NCBI GenBank assembly: GCA_049282265.1
Contig: JBAPTR010000360.1
Span: 1-19,859, forward strand
Origin: CAYUCJ01 sp049282265
Lineage (GTDB): Bacteria; Desulfobacterota; DSM-4660; Desulfatiglandales; Desulfatiglandaceae
Direction of reading: 5' to 3'
DNA length: 19,859 nucleotides
Part shown: one piece after another, positions 1-8,661 of the stretch
How positions within the stretch are numbered: position 1 is the first letter of the stretch
Layout of the letters: each line of letters starts with the position of its first letter
Notes under the pieces: model-generated
What the model saw: only the letters and a program-made list of their open reading frames with translations
What the model was told of the DNA's origin: nothing
Database searches by the model: none
Program-made: the position numbers and the translations under genes

Positions 1-102
1 TTTCAATTCCCACATGCAAATATTACCTTGGAAACAGGATCCTTCTTCCCACCCCTTATAGCCTAAATCGAGAATGAAAGCAAGTAGTGGAGGGATCATT
101 AT

Positions 103-163
103 GACTTCCAACGAAGTCGTCTCATTCACCGGAGATCAGGAGGAGAGCCTGAGGGTCTTTTTC
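103..163 (+). repeat. Short dispersed repeat, copy A
   Basis: Two blocks are shared with 12551-12611. The first, starting GACTTCCAAC at 103-125, matches at 22 of 23 positions. The second, CCTGAGGGTCTTTTTC at 148-163, matches at 16 of 16. The distance between block starts is 45 bases in both copies. Translated in the same frame both give TSN-x-VVS followed by LRVFF. Copy A has a glutamate codon where copy B has TAA. The similarity may continue rightwards to about 224, where the sequence meets an inverted copy. Confidence 0.75.
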
Positions 164-213
164 GGACGCTTTCTCATAGTGCACTTGGCACAGGGTTCCA
201 ACATGGACGGCTC

Positions 214-273
214 TTTGGGGTTTACGCCTCCAGAAGCCCTGGCGCTCTCTAATCGCTACCCTTAAACCCCAAA
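214..273. repeat. 11-bp perfect inverted repeat at the junction of two repeat copies
   Basis: TTTGGGGTTTA at 214-224 is the exact reverse complement of TAAACCCCAAA at 263-273, with 38 bases between them. The arms correspond to the same part of repeat copies A and A', so the inverted repeat is explained by two opposed copies of one element. It is not a classical terminator because no T-run follows. Confidence 0.7.
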
Positions 274-350
274 TGGGCGTTCATCCCCTCCGGAGTGTTT
301 AGAAAGGGTCTGAAAAAGAGTCTCAGGTTCGGCTCCTCTTCGTACCTCAT
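263..350 (-). repeat. Short dispersed repeat, inverted copy A'
   Basis: Read on the minus strand this stretch gives CCGAACCTGAGACTCTTTTT (about 332-313), which resembles the end of copies A and B. It then continues to a TTTGGGGTTTA block at 273-263. Translated on the minus strand it reads EPNLRLFFRPFLNT and later AHLGF, compared with ESLRVFF and GSLGF in copy A on the plus strand. The two copies therefore lie tail to tail. Confidence 0.55.
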
Positions 351-379
351 GGCTGCCGCTCGCGGCATAAACCAGGTTT

Positions 380-3214
380 TTACAATTCCATCAATCCTGG
401 ACCCAGGATTTTTTTCAGGAATTGCCCTGTATAGGAGTTAGCCACCCCTGCGATTTCCTCGGGAGTCCCGCTTCCAACCACATATCCGCCCATGTCACCC
501 CCCTCGGGTCCCAGATCGATAATATGGTCCGCCGTCTTGATCACATCAAGGTTGTGCTCAATGACCACAACGGTATTTTTTAGATTGACCAGATAGTTCA
601 GGACCTCCAGAAGTTTGCGGATATCGGCAAAATGCAGGCCGGTAGTGGGCTCATCAAGCAAATACAAGGTCCTTCCGGTGTTACGCTTGCTCAGTTCCCT
701 GGAAAGCTTAATGCGCTGGGCCTCCCCGCCTGACAGGGTAGTGGCCGACTGTCCGAGTTTCACATAACCCAACCCCACGTCAATCAGTGTCTTGAGCTTT
801 CCCCAAACATGCGGGATGTTCCGGAAAAAGGAGAAGCCCTGATTTACGGTCATACCCAGGACGTCCGCAATGGTTTTCCCCCTGTATCGGATGTCCAGGG
901 TATCCCTGTTGTACCGGAGGCCCCTGCAGGCTTCACACTTCACGTAGACGTCAGGGAGAAAATGCATCTCGATCTTGATAATGCCGTCCCCCTGGCAAAC
1001 CTCACACCGGCCCCCTTTCACATTGAAACTGAATCTTCCCGGTTTGTATCCCCGTGCGCGCGCTTCAGGCAGCCTGGAAAAGAGTTCCCTGATCGGCGTA
1101 AAGACGCCTGTATAGGTGGCAGGATTGGAACGGGGCGTTCGGCCGATGGGGCTCTGGTCTATATTGATCACCTTATCGATGTATTCAATTCCCCTCATGT
1201 CTTTGACCTTCCCGACCTTGTTCCGCGATCGATAGAGCTTGTTGGAAAGGGCTGGATACAGGGTCCCGTTGATGAGGCTGCTTTTCCCCGACCCGGAGAC
1301 GCCGGTCACACAGGTAAAGGTCCCCAGAGGTATTTCGGCAACGATATCTTTCAGGTTATTCTCCCTGGCGCCTTCGATGACCAGGGACTTGCCATTCCCT
1401 TTCCGGCGCTTCTCAGGGATCGGAATGGTCTGTTTTCCGGATAGGTATTGGCCTGTCAGGCTGTGAGGGTCTGTGATAAGGGCTTCCGGGGAACCTTGAA
1501 AAACGATTTCTCCCCCCAGCATTCCCGCCCCCGGACCCAGGTCGATTACATGGTCCGCACTCAAGATGGTCTCCGCATCGTGCTCCACCACGAGTACCGT
1601 ATTGCCCAATTCTTTCAACCGGTAGAGATTTTGGAGGAGCCTGAGATTATCACGCTGGTGAAGCCCTATGCTGGGTTCATCAAGGACATACAGGACTCCC
1701 GCCAGCCCTGAACTGATCTGGGTGGCCAGCCTGATACGTTGCCCTTCCCCGCCTGAAAGGGTGGCCGATGCACGGTCCAGCGTCAGGTAATTCAATCCAA
1801 CACTGGCCAGGAAGTCAAGCCGTTCCATGATTTCCTTGAGCACCCTCTTTCCAATGACCTTCTCCTTGGATGTCAAGGGGAGATCTGCGAAAAATTCCCG
1901 CGCCTTCTCAACCGGCAGGGCCGTGATCTCCTGGATACCTTTTCCTCCAATCAAGACAGCCAGGCTTTCGGGCTTGAGACGGGCACCGTGGCAAACGGGG
2001 CAGGGCCTGATACTCATGTACTGTTCAATATCCTCTCTGACCTGATAGGAATTCGTTTCAAGATAACGCCGCTCCAGGTTGGGAATGACCCCTTCGAAGG
2101 GGCGGCCATAGGAATAGCGCCTGTCGTTTCGCTCAAAATAGAACTTGATGACCTCTTCTCCGGACCCGTAAAGGAACACATTCCGGACCATTTCAGGCAG
2201 GATATTGAACGCTGAATAGATATCCACGCCATAGTGGCTGCACAAGGAGTCCAGGATCTGCTGAAAATGGACGGAGTGCCGATTGGCCCAGGGGGCTATT
2301 GCACCCTCCCTGAGAGAACGCTGGGGATCCGGAACGACGAGATCGGGATCGAGATATTTCTTTGTCCCCAGGCCGCTGCATTCCCCGCATGCCCCTTGGG
2401 GATTATTGAAAGAAAACATCTGTGGTGTGAGTTCGGGAATTCCCAGGCCGCAGGACGGGCAGGCTGCCTTCTGGCTGAAGAAGATCTCGTCGGAGCCGGC
2501 CACGTCCGCAATGGCCACCCCTTCGGAGAGGGAAAGTGTGAGTTCCATGGAATCGGTCAACCGCCGCCCTATCCCTTCCTTGATCACGAGTCTGTCCACG
2601 ACCACGAGGATATCGTGCTTTTTGTTCTTGTTGAGGACAATATCCTCATCGAGTAGTCGGTTTTCCCCGTCAACCCTGACACGGGTAAACCCCTCCTTTC
2701 GTAGTTTCTGGAGGAGCTGGGCATGGGTTCCTTTTCGACCGCTCTCCAGGGGGGCCAGGATCTCTACACGGTCGCCTTCGGGCAACCCCAAGATCCTGTC
2801 GACGATCTGCTGGACGGTCTGGGGGTGAATTTCAACGTGGCATTTCGGACAATGGGGACGGCCCACCCGGGCATAGAGGACCCGCATGTAATCATAAATT
2901 TCCGTTACGGTCCCCACTGTGGACCGAGGGTTGCGGCTGGAACTTCGCTGTTCAATGGAGATGGCCGGGGAAAGCCCTTCGATGGTATCCACATCGGGCT
3001 TGTCCATCTGCTCCAGAAACTGCCGGGCGTAAGCCGACAGAGATTCCACATACCTGCGCTGCCCCTCTGCATAGATGGTATCGAAAGCGAGGGACGATTT
3101 ACCTGAACCGGACAGTCCGGTTATCACCACCAACTGGTTTCTGGGTATATCCAAGGAAATGTTTTTCAGGTTGTGGACCCTGGCTCCCCTGATCTTGATC
3201 TGATCTATTCCCAC
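380..3214 (-). CDS. uvrA: UvrABC system protein A (excinuclease ABC subunit A)
   Basis: UvrA is the damage-recognition ATPase of nucleotide excision repair. It dimerises, scans DNA with UvrB and hands the lesion over for incision by UvrC. At 944 residues it has the usual full length (E. coli is about 940). Visible marks are Walker A GLSGSGKSS at 33-41, a zinc module with C252, C255, C276 and C279, ABC signature LSGGEGQR near 488 followed by LDEPSIGLH, a second Walker A GVSGSGKSS near 640, a second zinc module CEVC...CEAC near 733-765, and a second signature LSGGEAQR near 826 with LDEPTTGLH. The start codon is GTG at 3214, preceded by an AGGA site that overlaps the stop of pdxA 6 bases upstream. 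The two genes are therefore probably cotranscribed and translationally coupled. Nothing is broken or missing. Confidence 0.98.
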   Translation of the reverse strand: MGIDQIKIRGARVHNLKNISLDIPRNQLVVITGLSGSGKSSLAFDTIYAEGQRRYVESLSAYARQFLEQMDKPDVDTIEGLSPAISIEQRSSSRNPRSTVGTVTEIYDYMRVLYARVGRPHCPKCHVEIHPQTVQQIVDRILGLPEGDRVEILAPLESGRKGTHAQLLQKLRKEGFTRVRVDGENRLLDEDIVLNKNKKHDILVVVDRLVIKEGIGRRLTDSMELTLSLSEGVAIADVAGSDEIFFSQKAACPSCGLGIPELTPQMFSFNNPQGACGECSGLGTKKYLDPDLVVPDPQRSLREGAIAPWANRHSVHFQQILDSLCSHYGVDIYSAFNILPEMVRNVFLYGSGEEVIKFYFERNDRRYSYGRPFEGVIPNLERRYLETNSYQVREDIEQYMSIRPCPVCHGARLKPESLAVLIGGKGIQEITALPVEKAREFFADLPLTSKEKVIGKRVLKEIMERLDFLASVGLNYLTLDRASATLSGGEGQRIRLATQISSGLAGVLYVLDEPSIGLHQRDNLRLLQNLYRLKELGNTVLVVEHDAETILSADHVIDLGPGAGMLGGEIVFQGSPEALITDPHSLTGQYLSGKQTIPIPEKRRKGNGKSLVIEGARENNLKDIVAEIPLGTFTCVTGVSGSGKSSLINGTLYPALSNKLYRSRNKVGKVKDMRGIEYIDKVINIDQSPIGRTPRSNPATYTGVFTPIRELFSRLPEARARGYKPGRFSFNVKGGRCEVCQGDGIIKIEMHFLPDVYVKCEACRGLRYNRDTLDIRYRGKTIADVLGMTVNQGFSFFRNIPHVWGKLKTLIDVGLGYVKLGQSATTLSGGEAQRIKLSRELSKRNTGRTLYLLDEPTTGLHFADIRKLLEVLNYLVNLKNTVVVIEHNLDVIKTADHIIDLGPEGGDMGGYVVGSGTPEEIAGVANSYTGQFLKKILGPGLMEL

Positions 3215-3220
3215 TTTTTC

Positions 3221-4243
3221 CTAAGGCCTTCTCCGTCGGTTCATTGCTATGCGTGCGGCCATTTTGATTGCGGCCTTCAGGCTGGACGGATCAGCTTTTC
3301 CGGTCCCCGCAATATCATAGGCCGTGCCGTGATCCACGGAGGTCCGAACAATCGGAAGCCCCAGTGTTATGTTCACAGCATCTGAAAAATGTAGAAGTTT
3401 CAATGGGATCAATCCCTGGTCGTGATACATGGCAACCACCGCATCAAATTGGCCCTTTGCTGCCTTCCAGAAGACCGTATCACCAGGCAAAGGGCCCTGG
3501 ATATCCACCCCTTCTTCCCGGGCCCTTGAAACGGCCGGCAAGATCATTTTCTCCTCCTCGGAACCGAAGAGTCCATCCTCCCCCGCATGGGGGTTGAGGG
3601 CCGCAACGGCTAGGCGGGGGGCCTCTATTCCGAGGTCCTGTCTCAGAGCCATGGCGGTGACATGGATTGTCCGATACACCTTTTGGGCATCCAACAGATG
3701 CACCACTTCCTTCAATCCGCAGTGGATGGTCACCAAAGCAACCCTGAGGCGGCTCCCTGCCAGCATCATGACATAATCCTTTGACCCGGTTTTCTCGGCG
3801 ATAAGCTGGGTGTGCCCTTCATAGGTGTAACCGGCCTGATTCATGAGTGTTTTGCTGATGGGGCAGGTCACCATTGCCTCGATCTCACCCCGGCGCGCCA
3901 GTTCAACGGCCTCAAGGATATAGTCCACCATGGCCTTCCCACCATGGAGGGTGGGCTTGCCAGGCTGCACACTACCCCTTTCAAGATTTGAGAGGGCCAT
4001 GAGGTCGATCACCCCGCATTGACCCCGGGCATCCGTCGGAGTAGAAACGATCTCCAGGCGAACTCCAACGGATTCTTCCGCGAGGTTGGACATAAGGGTT
4101 TCACGGTCTCCCAGAACCACCGGGCGACACAGTGCATATACATCGGGATCCGCCAGGGCCTTCAAGATGATTTCCGGACCGATGCCTGCCGGATCTCCCA
4201 TGGTTATGCCTATCAGAGGTCGTTCATTTCTTTGCTCACGCAT
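3221..4243 (-). CDS. pdxA: 4-hydroxythreonine-4-phosphate dehydrogenase
   Basis: PdxA oxidises 4-phosphohydroxy-L-threonine with NAD(P)+ in the DXP-dependent route to pyridoxal 5'-phosphate, giving the intermediate that PdxJ condenses with deoxyxylulose phosphate. The 340-residue protein opens with the family motif GITMGDPAGIGPE. It carries the three metal-binding histidines at H174 (TIHCGL), H219 (LNPHAGE) and H274 (MYHDQG). Their spacing, 45 and 55 residues, equals that of E. coli PdxA H166, H211 and H266. H144 (EGHT) fits the substrate-contact histidine. A TTG at 4249 also opens the frame, but the ATG at 4243 is preferred because AGGG lies 8 bases before it. Its stop is 6 bases from the uvrA start, so the pair forms an operon. 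A perfect 13-base palindrome (4275-4287) lies about 30 bases upstream. Confidence 0.96.
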   Translation of the reverse strand: MREQRNERPLIGITMGDPAGIGPEIILKALADPDVYALCRPVVLGDRETLMSNLAEESVGVRLEIVSTPTDARGQCGVIDLMALSNLERGSVQPGKPTLHGGKAMVDYILEAVELARRGEIEAMVTCPISKTLMNQAGYTYEGHTQLIAEKTGSKDYVMMLAGSRLRVALVTIHCGLKEVVHLLDAQKVYRTIHVTAMALRQDLGIEAPRLAVAALNPHAGEDGLFGSEEEKMILPAVSRAREEGVDIQGPLPGDTVFWKAAKGQFDAVVAMYHDQGLIPLKLLHFSDAVNITLGLPIVRTSVDHGTAYDIAGTGKADPSSLKAAIKMAARIAMNRRRRP

Positions 4244-4274
4244 ATTCAATACCCTGTATTTTTAATATGTTAAC

Positions 4275-4287
4275 GTTTGATACAAAC
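4275..4287. promoter_or_regulatory. Palindrome upstream of pdxA (possible operator)
   Basis: GTTTG-ATA-CAAAC is a perfect 5-base dyad with a 3-base centre, in the AT-rich DNA 32 bases upstream of the pdxA ATG. Its position suits an operator or a promoter-proximal site. No regulator can be named, and a chance dyad is possible. Confidence 0.25.
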
Positions 4288-4337
4288 AGATTATTATCCC
4301 TCTTTTCATTGCGTCTGTCAACGATCTTCGGTCTCCC

Positions 4338-4372
4338 GAAACGGTTTCCAGAAAGACTGTCAGGTTCGGTTC
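4338..4372 (-). repeat. Diverged copy C of the short intergenic repeat
   Basis: On the minus strand the stretch CCGAACCTGACAGTCTTTCT resembles the A' copy (CCGAACCTGAGACTCTTTTT) and the B copy. TCAGGTTCGG occurs exactly at 323-332, 4360-4369 and 12610-12619, all in intergenic DNA. A minus-strand open frame across this site (4262-4456) reads EPNLTVFLETVS, similar to EADLRVFF...TVS in copy B. It lacks other support as a gene. Confidence 0.45.
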
Positions 4373-4472
4373 AACGCCAATATCGCGTTCGTTGTTCATA
4401 GGTTGCCACTCGTGGTATAAGTTAGCTTTCTGTAAAGGCATCAAACTTCTGGGCACATTGATCTAAATCCCC

Positions 4473-4500
4473 TTGACACAAGAGGTTTTTTGTCTATACT
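4473..4500 (+). promoter_or_regulatory. Strong sigma70-type promoter for the HDOD kinase gene
   Basis: A consensus -35 box TTGACA (4473-4478) and a near-consensus -10 box TATACT (4495-4500) are separated by 16 bases. A start of transcription about 7 bases after the -10 box would fall at about 4507, exactly on the ATG. No Shine-Dalgarno sequence precedes the ATG. Confidence 0.8.
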
Positions 4501-4506
4501 GCCATC

Positions 4507-6666
4507 ATGGAAGACTTGCAGAAATCCATAAGAAAGCGTCTTTCGACCCTGAAGAATCTTCCCACCCTTCCCCATATTCTCGTCAAGCTCATCAAGGCCT
4601 GTGATGGAGAGAAAACGACGCTTCGAGAAATTTCCGGAATCGTCGAGAAAGACCCTTCCTTGAGTGGGAAAATCCTGAGGCTGGTCAACTCCGCCTATTA
4701 CGGTCTGCCAAAAAAAATCGGCACCATGGAACAGGCCGTAAGCCTTCTGGGAACCAACACCATCAAGAATATCGCTGTAAGCGCCTCGGTCCTTCGCGCC
4801 TTCGATCGCACTGATGGAAATGCCACATTGAACCTGAAGCTTTTCTGGTGGCACTCACTCAGGTGTGCGGTGACCGCCAGGCTGATCGCCAGAAGGCTGA
4901 AATACAACAGCCCGGAAGAGGCCTTTTTGGCCGGGTTGTTACACGACATCGGGCGGCTGGTCCTGTGGGTCAATTTCAAGAAGGAATATGCGGAGTTGCT
5001 CAATCAATACAGTGGTCGACCGGACCTGCTCCTGGCCGGAGAGGTCCGGTTGGGTGTGACACACTGCGAAATAGGCGCCTGGCTCCTCCAGCGCTGGAAC
5101 CTCCAGTCATTCCTGTCCGATGCCGTTCTTTACCACCACGAACCGACTGAGAGAATCATGGGGGCCTTCTCCCTGGTCCAGATTGTTTTTTCGGCTAATG
5201 TCCTCTCTCAAGGCCCGGGGGGCTCCCTCGGGGCCGGCTCCGACACCGTGGAAGAAATTCTTGGACTATCCCAAGAGACCATCGGAGAACTGCAGGATCA
5301 GGCAGATGAAGAGGTGGTTGAAGTTGCCAACTCCCTGGACATAGAGATCGAACCACCCGAGGCAGGCGAAACGACCCTCACCGACAAGGACCGCAGGATA
5401 GAAAATGATCTTATAGGTGAGGTGCGAGATGTCTCTCTCCTTTTAGGCACCCTGCAAAACCTCGTGGAGGCCGAGAATGAAGAGGCAATCCTGAAGGTAC
5501 TTGAACAGGGCTTTCGCGTCCTCTTTGATACCAACCATGTCTTCTTTTTTCTCATGGACCCTGACAAACAGGGGCTTGTGGGGAAATCCGTTGCCGGAGA
5601 GGGCAAAGCCTCCCTGGTTGACGGCCTTCTTATTCCCCTGAGTTCAGGACAGAGCCTCTTTGTCTCCTGTCTAAACAAGTGTGTTGCCCTGGACTCATTC
5701 AATCTCTCACCTGAATCCGCCCTTTCCCTCATTGATGAACAGATCATTCATTTTCTGGACAAAGAAGGGATACTTTGCCTTCCCCTGACCGTCAATGGTG
5801 ACGCTATAGGCATCATCCTGTTGGGATTGGACAAGTCCGAACTGGATGATTTCCAAAAACATCAAAAACTTCTCAATCTTTTCATAAAGCAGGCCGCAGT
5901 CGCACTCCATTCAAACTTTCTGAGACGGCGCCAGATGCAAAAGGTCCAATCGGAGGGCGCCCTCGCCTCTTTTGACATGGCCCGTCGTGTGGCCCATGAA
6001 GTCAACAATCCCTTGAGTATCATCAAGAACTATCTCAAGATTCTGAGCCTGAAACTGGCGGGGCAAGATCTGGCCCAAGACGAGATCAGGATTATCAATG
6101 AGGAAATTGATCGCATCGCATTGATACTGCGCACCCTTACAGCCTTCTCGGGAAAGAGGACGCCCAAGCTGGAACGCGTGGATATCAATGCGCTGATCAC
6201 TGATCTGATCAAGATATCAAAGGATTACCTTGCCAAGGATGCCAGGGTGGATATCCACGCTGAACTGGATCCGGCTCTCCCCACACCCCTATCTGAGGGG
6301 GACAGCCTCAAGCAGGTCTTTATCAATCTCACCAAGAACGCGGCTGAAGCCATGGCCGAAGGGGGCAACCTTTACATCTCGACGCGCAGGATATCGGCCA
6401 GTCTTGGTGAAACTGAACACTTGGTAGACAAAGGTGTCCGGACTTTCGTGGAGGTTATTTTTCGCGATGACGGTCCGGGAATCGTTGATGAAGTAAGGGA
6501 AAGGTTGTTCGAACCCTTTGTCACGTCCAAAAGGGAAGGACACTCCGGAGTTGGCCTTTCTATTGCGTTCCAGGCCGTCAAGGCCCTGGGCGGGACCCTG
6601 AGCTGTGAGAGTGAAAAGGGAAAGGGTACAACGTTCAAGATTTCCCTGCCGGTAACAAACAGCTAG
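4507..6666 (+). CDS. HDOD-GAF sensor histidine kinase
   Basis: This 719-residue soluble signalling protein has three parts. Residues 1 to about 210 form an HDOD domain (PTLPHILVKL, then LLHDIGR with H146 and D147). Residues about 310-475 look like a GAF domain, including ILCLPLTVNGDAIGIILLGL. Residues about 485-719 are a kinase core with H-box HEVNNPL (phosphorylated H497), N-box INLTKNAAEAM, DDGPGI and GVGLSIAF boxes. No membrane segment is seen, so it probably senses a cytoplasmic signal. There is no receiver domain of its own. The next gene, 19 bases downstream, supplies two, so a phosphorelay between them is likely. The ATG at 4507 is required because the HDOD domain begins within 20 residues and an upstream in-frame TGA (4474) blocks extension. 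The expected mRNA is leaderless. Confidence 0.9.
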   Translation: MEDLQKSIRKRLSTLKNLPTLPHILVKLIKACDGEKTTLREISGIVEKDPSLSGKILRLVNSAYYGLPKKIGTMEQAVSLLGTNTIKNIAVSASVLRAFDRTDGNATLNLKLFWWHSLRCAVTARLIARRLKYNSPEEAFLAGLLHDIGRLVLWVNFKKEYAELLNQYSGRPDLLLAGEVRLGVTHCEIGAWLLQRWNLQSFLSDAVLYHHEPTERIMGAFSLVQIVFSANVLSQGPGGSLGAGSDTVEEILGLSQETIGELQDQADEEVVEVANSLDIEIEPPEAGETTLTDKDRRIENDLIGEVRDVSLLLGTLQNLVEAENEEAILKVLEQGFRVLFDTNHVFFFLMDPDKQGLVGKSVAGEGKASLVDGLLIPLSSGQSLFVSCLNKCVALDSFNLSPESALSLIDEQIIHFLDKEGILCLPLTVNGDAIGIILLGLDKSELDDFQKHQKLLNLFIKQAAVALHSNFLRRRQMQKVQSEGALASFDMARRVAHEVNNPLSIIKNYLKILSLKLAGQDLAQDEIRIINEEIDRIALILRTLTAFSGKRTPKLERVDINALITDLIKISKDYLAKDARVDIHAELDPALPTPLSEGDSLKQVFINLTKNAAEAMAEGGNLYISTRRISASLGETEHLVDKGVRTFVEVIFRDDGPGIVDEVRERLFEPFVTSKREGHSGVGLSIAFQAVKALGGTLSCESEKGKGTTFKISLPVTNS

Positions 6667-6685
6667 TAATTCTTGAGGGATAACC

Positions 6686-8647
6686 ATGTCCTCCGCAGAA
6701 AAAATCCTCATCGTAGATGATGAGCCACGGATCCGTGACAGCCTGAAGCTGCTCTTTGATGGTCATGGCTATGATGTCTATACGGTCAGTTCCGGACAGG
6801 AAGCCCAAGATGTCCTCTCGGTGTATCATTTCGACCTGGCCCTCATTGATATGGTGATGCCGGATTTGACAGGCCATGAACTCATGGAACATATCCATGA
6901 AAACAATCCGGACACCATGGTCATCATTATTACAGGCCATGCCTCTCTGGATTCGGCTATCGGAGCTCTCAGAAGGGGGGCATACGACTACCTGCGGAAG
7001 CCTTTTGAATTTGAAGAACTCCTCAAGACCGTCCAGAACGCACTCAACCATAAAAAGCTGATGAGTGAAAAAGAAATTATCAATGGGAAACTGGAGCTTT
7101 CGGAAGAAAGATACCGCTACCTTGTTCAAAACTCACCGGATATCATTTACACCCTGGACGATAAGGGCCATTTCACATTTATCAGCCAGGCCGTGGAACG
7201 AATGCTTGGCTACGACCCCCAGCAACTTGTCGGAAAGCACTACTCGGATATCATCTGCGAGGAGGATCTGGAACGGGCCAGGTGGTTCTTTAATGAGAGA
7301 AGAACAGGAGAACGTGCCGCTACGGGTCTTCAACTGAGGCTGAAGGAGGCAGACGGCAGCGAACATTTCAGGGCTTGTGAACTCCACCATTTGACCATCG
7401 AACTCAAGTCCACCGGCATGTACGACAAGCCCGTGAAAGAAGCCCAAAAGGCCTATCTGGGGACCCACGGCGTGGCCAGGGACATCAGCCACCGGAAACG
7501 TCTTGAATCACAACTTCAACAGGCCCAGAAAATGGAGGCCGTCGGGACCCTGGCCGGAGGCATTGCACACGATTTCAACAACCTCCTCATGGGCATCCAG
7601 GGATATACCTCTCTAATGCTCCTGAAGATTGATTCCAACCATCCCCATTATCAGAAACTGAAAAGCGTAGAACAGTATATCGAGAGCGGCGCTGAACTCA
7701 CAAAGCAGCTGCTTGGGTTCGCAAGGGGAGGAAAATATGACGTTAAACCCGTGGATATCAATGAACTGGTGGAAAAGACCGCAAACATGTTCGGTCGAAC
7801 CAAGAAGGAAATTGTCATTTCTACGGAATATGATCAAGGTCTCTGGGCCGTCGAGGTGGATCAGGGACAGATGGAGCAGGTACTTCTCAACCTCTTTGTC
7901 AATGCCTGGCAGGCCATGCCCGGCGGCGGCAAACTCTCCCTTGAAACCAGGAATGTGACCCTTGATGCCCAGGTCGTAAGCCCATATGGCCTTACCCCCG
8001 GGCTCTACGTCCAGATCGATGTGAGCGACAGCGGACTCGGTATGGACGAAAAAACCCGGAGAAGAATCTTCGAGCCCTTTTTTACAACGAAAGAGATGGG
8101 GCGCGGAACGGGTCTCGGGCTTGCCTCCGCCTATGGAATCGTCAAAAACCATAGCGGCATCATAGAGGTGAAAAGCAAGATCGGTCAAGGCAGTACCTTT
8201 ACGATCTTTCTGCCTGCCACCAGCAAAGAGATCCAGCGGGAGACCGGGTCGGATGGCAAGATCCTTCGTGGGCCTGAAACCGTCCTTCTGGTGGACGATG
8301 AAAATATGATCATTGAAGTGGGTGCCGAGATACTGGAGGCATTGGGCTATGATGTCATTGCAGCCAGGAGCGGCTCCGAGGCCATCGACCTCTTCGAGGC
8401 CAACAAGGACAGGATAGACATCGTCGTTCTGGACATGATCATGCCCGGGATGGGGGGAGGCGACGCCTATGATCAACTGCGGGAGATCAAACCCGATGTC
8501 AAGGTACTCCTCTCCACCGGCTACAGTCTTAAGGGAGAGGCATCCGAAATATTGAAGCGGGGGTGCAACGGCTTTATTCAAAAGCCTTTCAATATAAGGA
8601 TGTTATCTCACAAGCTCAGGGAAATCCTGGATTCCTCCCTTACCTAA
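6686..8647 (+). CDS. Hybrid sensor kinase, REC-PAS-HisKA-HATPase-REC
   Basis: This 653-residue cytoplasmic hybrid kinase starts with a receiver domain (acidic pair D11-D12, phospho-acceptor D55 in LIDMVMPD, K near 105 in RKPFE). A PAS domain follows at about 130-275 (RYRYLVQNSPDIIYTLD). The kinase core has H-box IAHDFNNLLMGI with H295, N-box LFVNAWQAM, SDSGLGM and GTGLGLASAYGIV. A second receiver (about 530-650) has the DD pair in LLVDDE and acceptor D583 in VLDMIMPGMGG. The ribosome site GAGGGA precedes the ATG. It lies 19 bases after the HDOD kinase gene, which suggests one operon and one signalling route. The N-terminal receiver could accept phosphate from the upstream kinase and tune its own kinase activity. 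No DNA-binding output domain is present, so the final target lies elsewhere. Confidence 0.92.
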   Translation: MSSAEKILIVDDEPRIRDSLKLLFDGHGYDVYTVSSGQEAQDVLSVYHFDLALIDMVMPDLTGHELMEHIHENNPDTMVIIITGHASLDSAIGALRRGAYDYLRKPFEFEELLKTVQNALNHKKLMSEKEIINGKLELSEERYRYLVQNSPDIIYTLDDKGHFTFISQAVERMLGYDPQQLVGKHYSDIICEEDLERARWFFNERRTGERAATGLQLRLKEADGSEHFRACELHHLTIELKSTGMYDKPVKEAQKAYLGTHGVARDISHRKRLESQLQQAQKMEAVGTLAGGIAHDFNNLLMGIQGYTSLMLLKIDSNHPHYQKLKSVEQYIESGAELTKQLLGFARGGKYDVKPVDINELVEKTANMFGRTKKEIVISTEYDQGLWAVEVDQGQMEQVLLNLFVNAWQAMPGGGKLSLETRNVTLDAQVVSPYGLTPGLYVQIDVSDSGLGMDEKTRRRIFEPFFTTKEMGRGTGLGLASAYGIVKNHSGIIEVKSKIGQGSTFTIFLPATSKEIQRETGSDGKILRGPETVLLVDDENMIIEVGAEILEALGYDVIAARSGSEAIDLFEANKDRIDIVVLDMIMPGMGGGDAYDQLREIKPDVKVLLSTGYSLKGEASEILKRGCNGFIQKPFNIRMLSHKLREILDSSLT

Positions 8648-8661
8648 CCCCTTTCTTTTCC

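Larger units (their letters stand above)
1..379. other. Gene-poor region downstream of uvrA, filled by repeats
   Basis: No convincing gene is seen here. An open frame on the plus strand from ATG 101 to 265 (54 residues) has a GGAGG-like ribosome binding site near 88-92. However, its sequence is a copy of a repeat that recurs at 12551 in a form broken by a stop codon, so it is more likely repeat or gene-remnant DNA than a working gene. The right part (about 350 down to 263) is a second, inverted copy. A short GC palindrome at 355-366 (GCCGC-TC-GCGGC) lies just past the uvrA stop but has no T-run after it on the minus strand, so it is not a clear terminator. Confidence 0.6.

Noticed and set aside
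101..265. Possible 54-residue gene with a GGAGG site
   Set aside because: It coincides with repeat copy A; the related copy at 12551 carries a stop in the same frame and the tail is an inverted repeat, so a working gene is not supported.
4262..4456. Minus-strand open frame of 64 codons between pdxA and the HDOD kinase
   Set aside because: It contains the diverged repeat, overlaps promoter-like DNA, and has no convincing ribosome site or family.
7613..8581. Minus-strand open frame of 322 codons
   Set aside because: It is entirely antisense to the hybrid kinase, whose motifs are intact, and encodes nothing recognisable.
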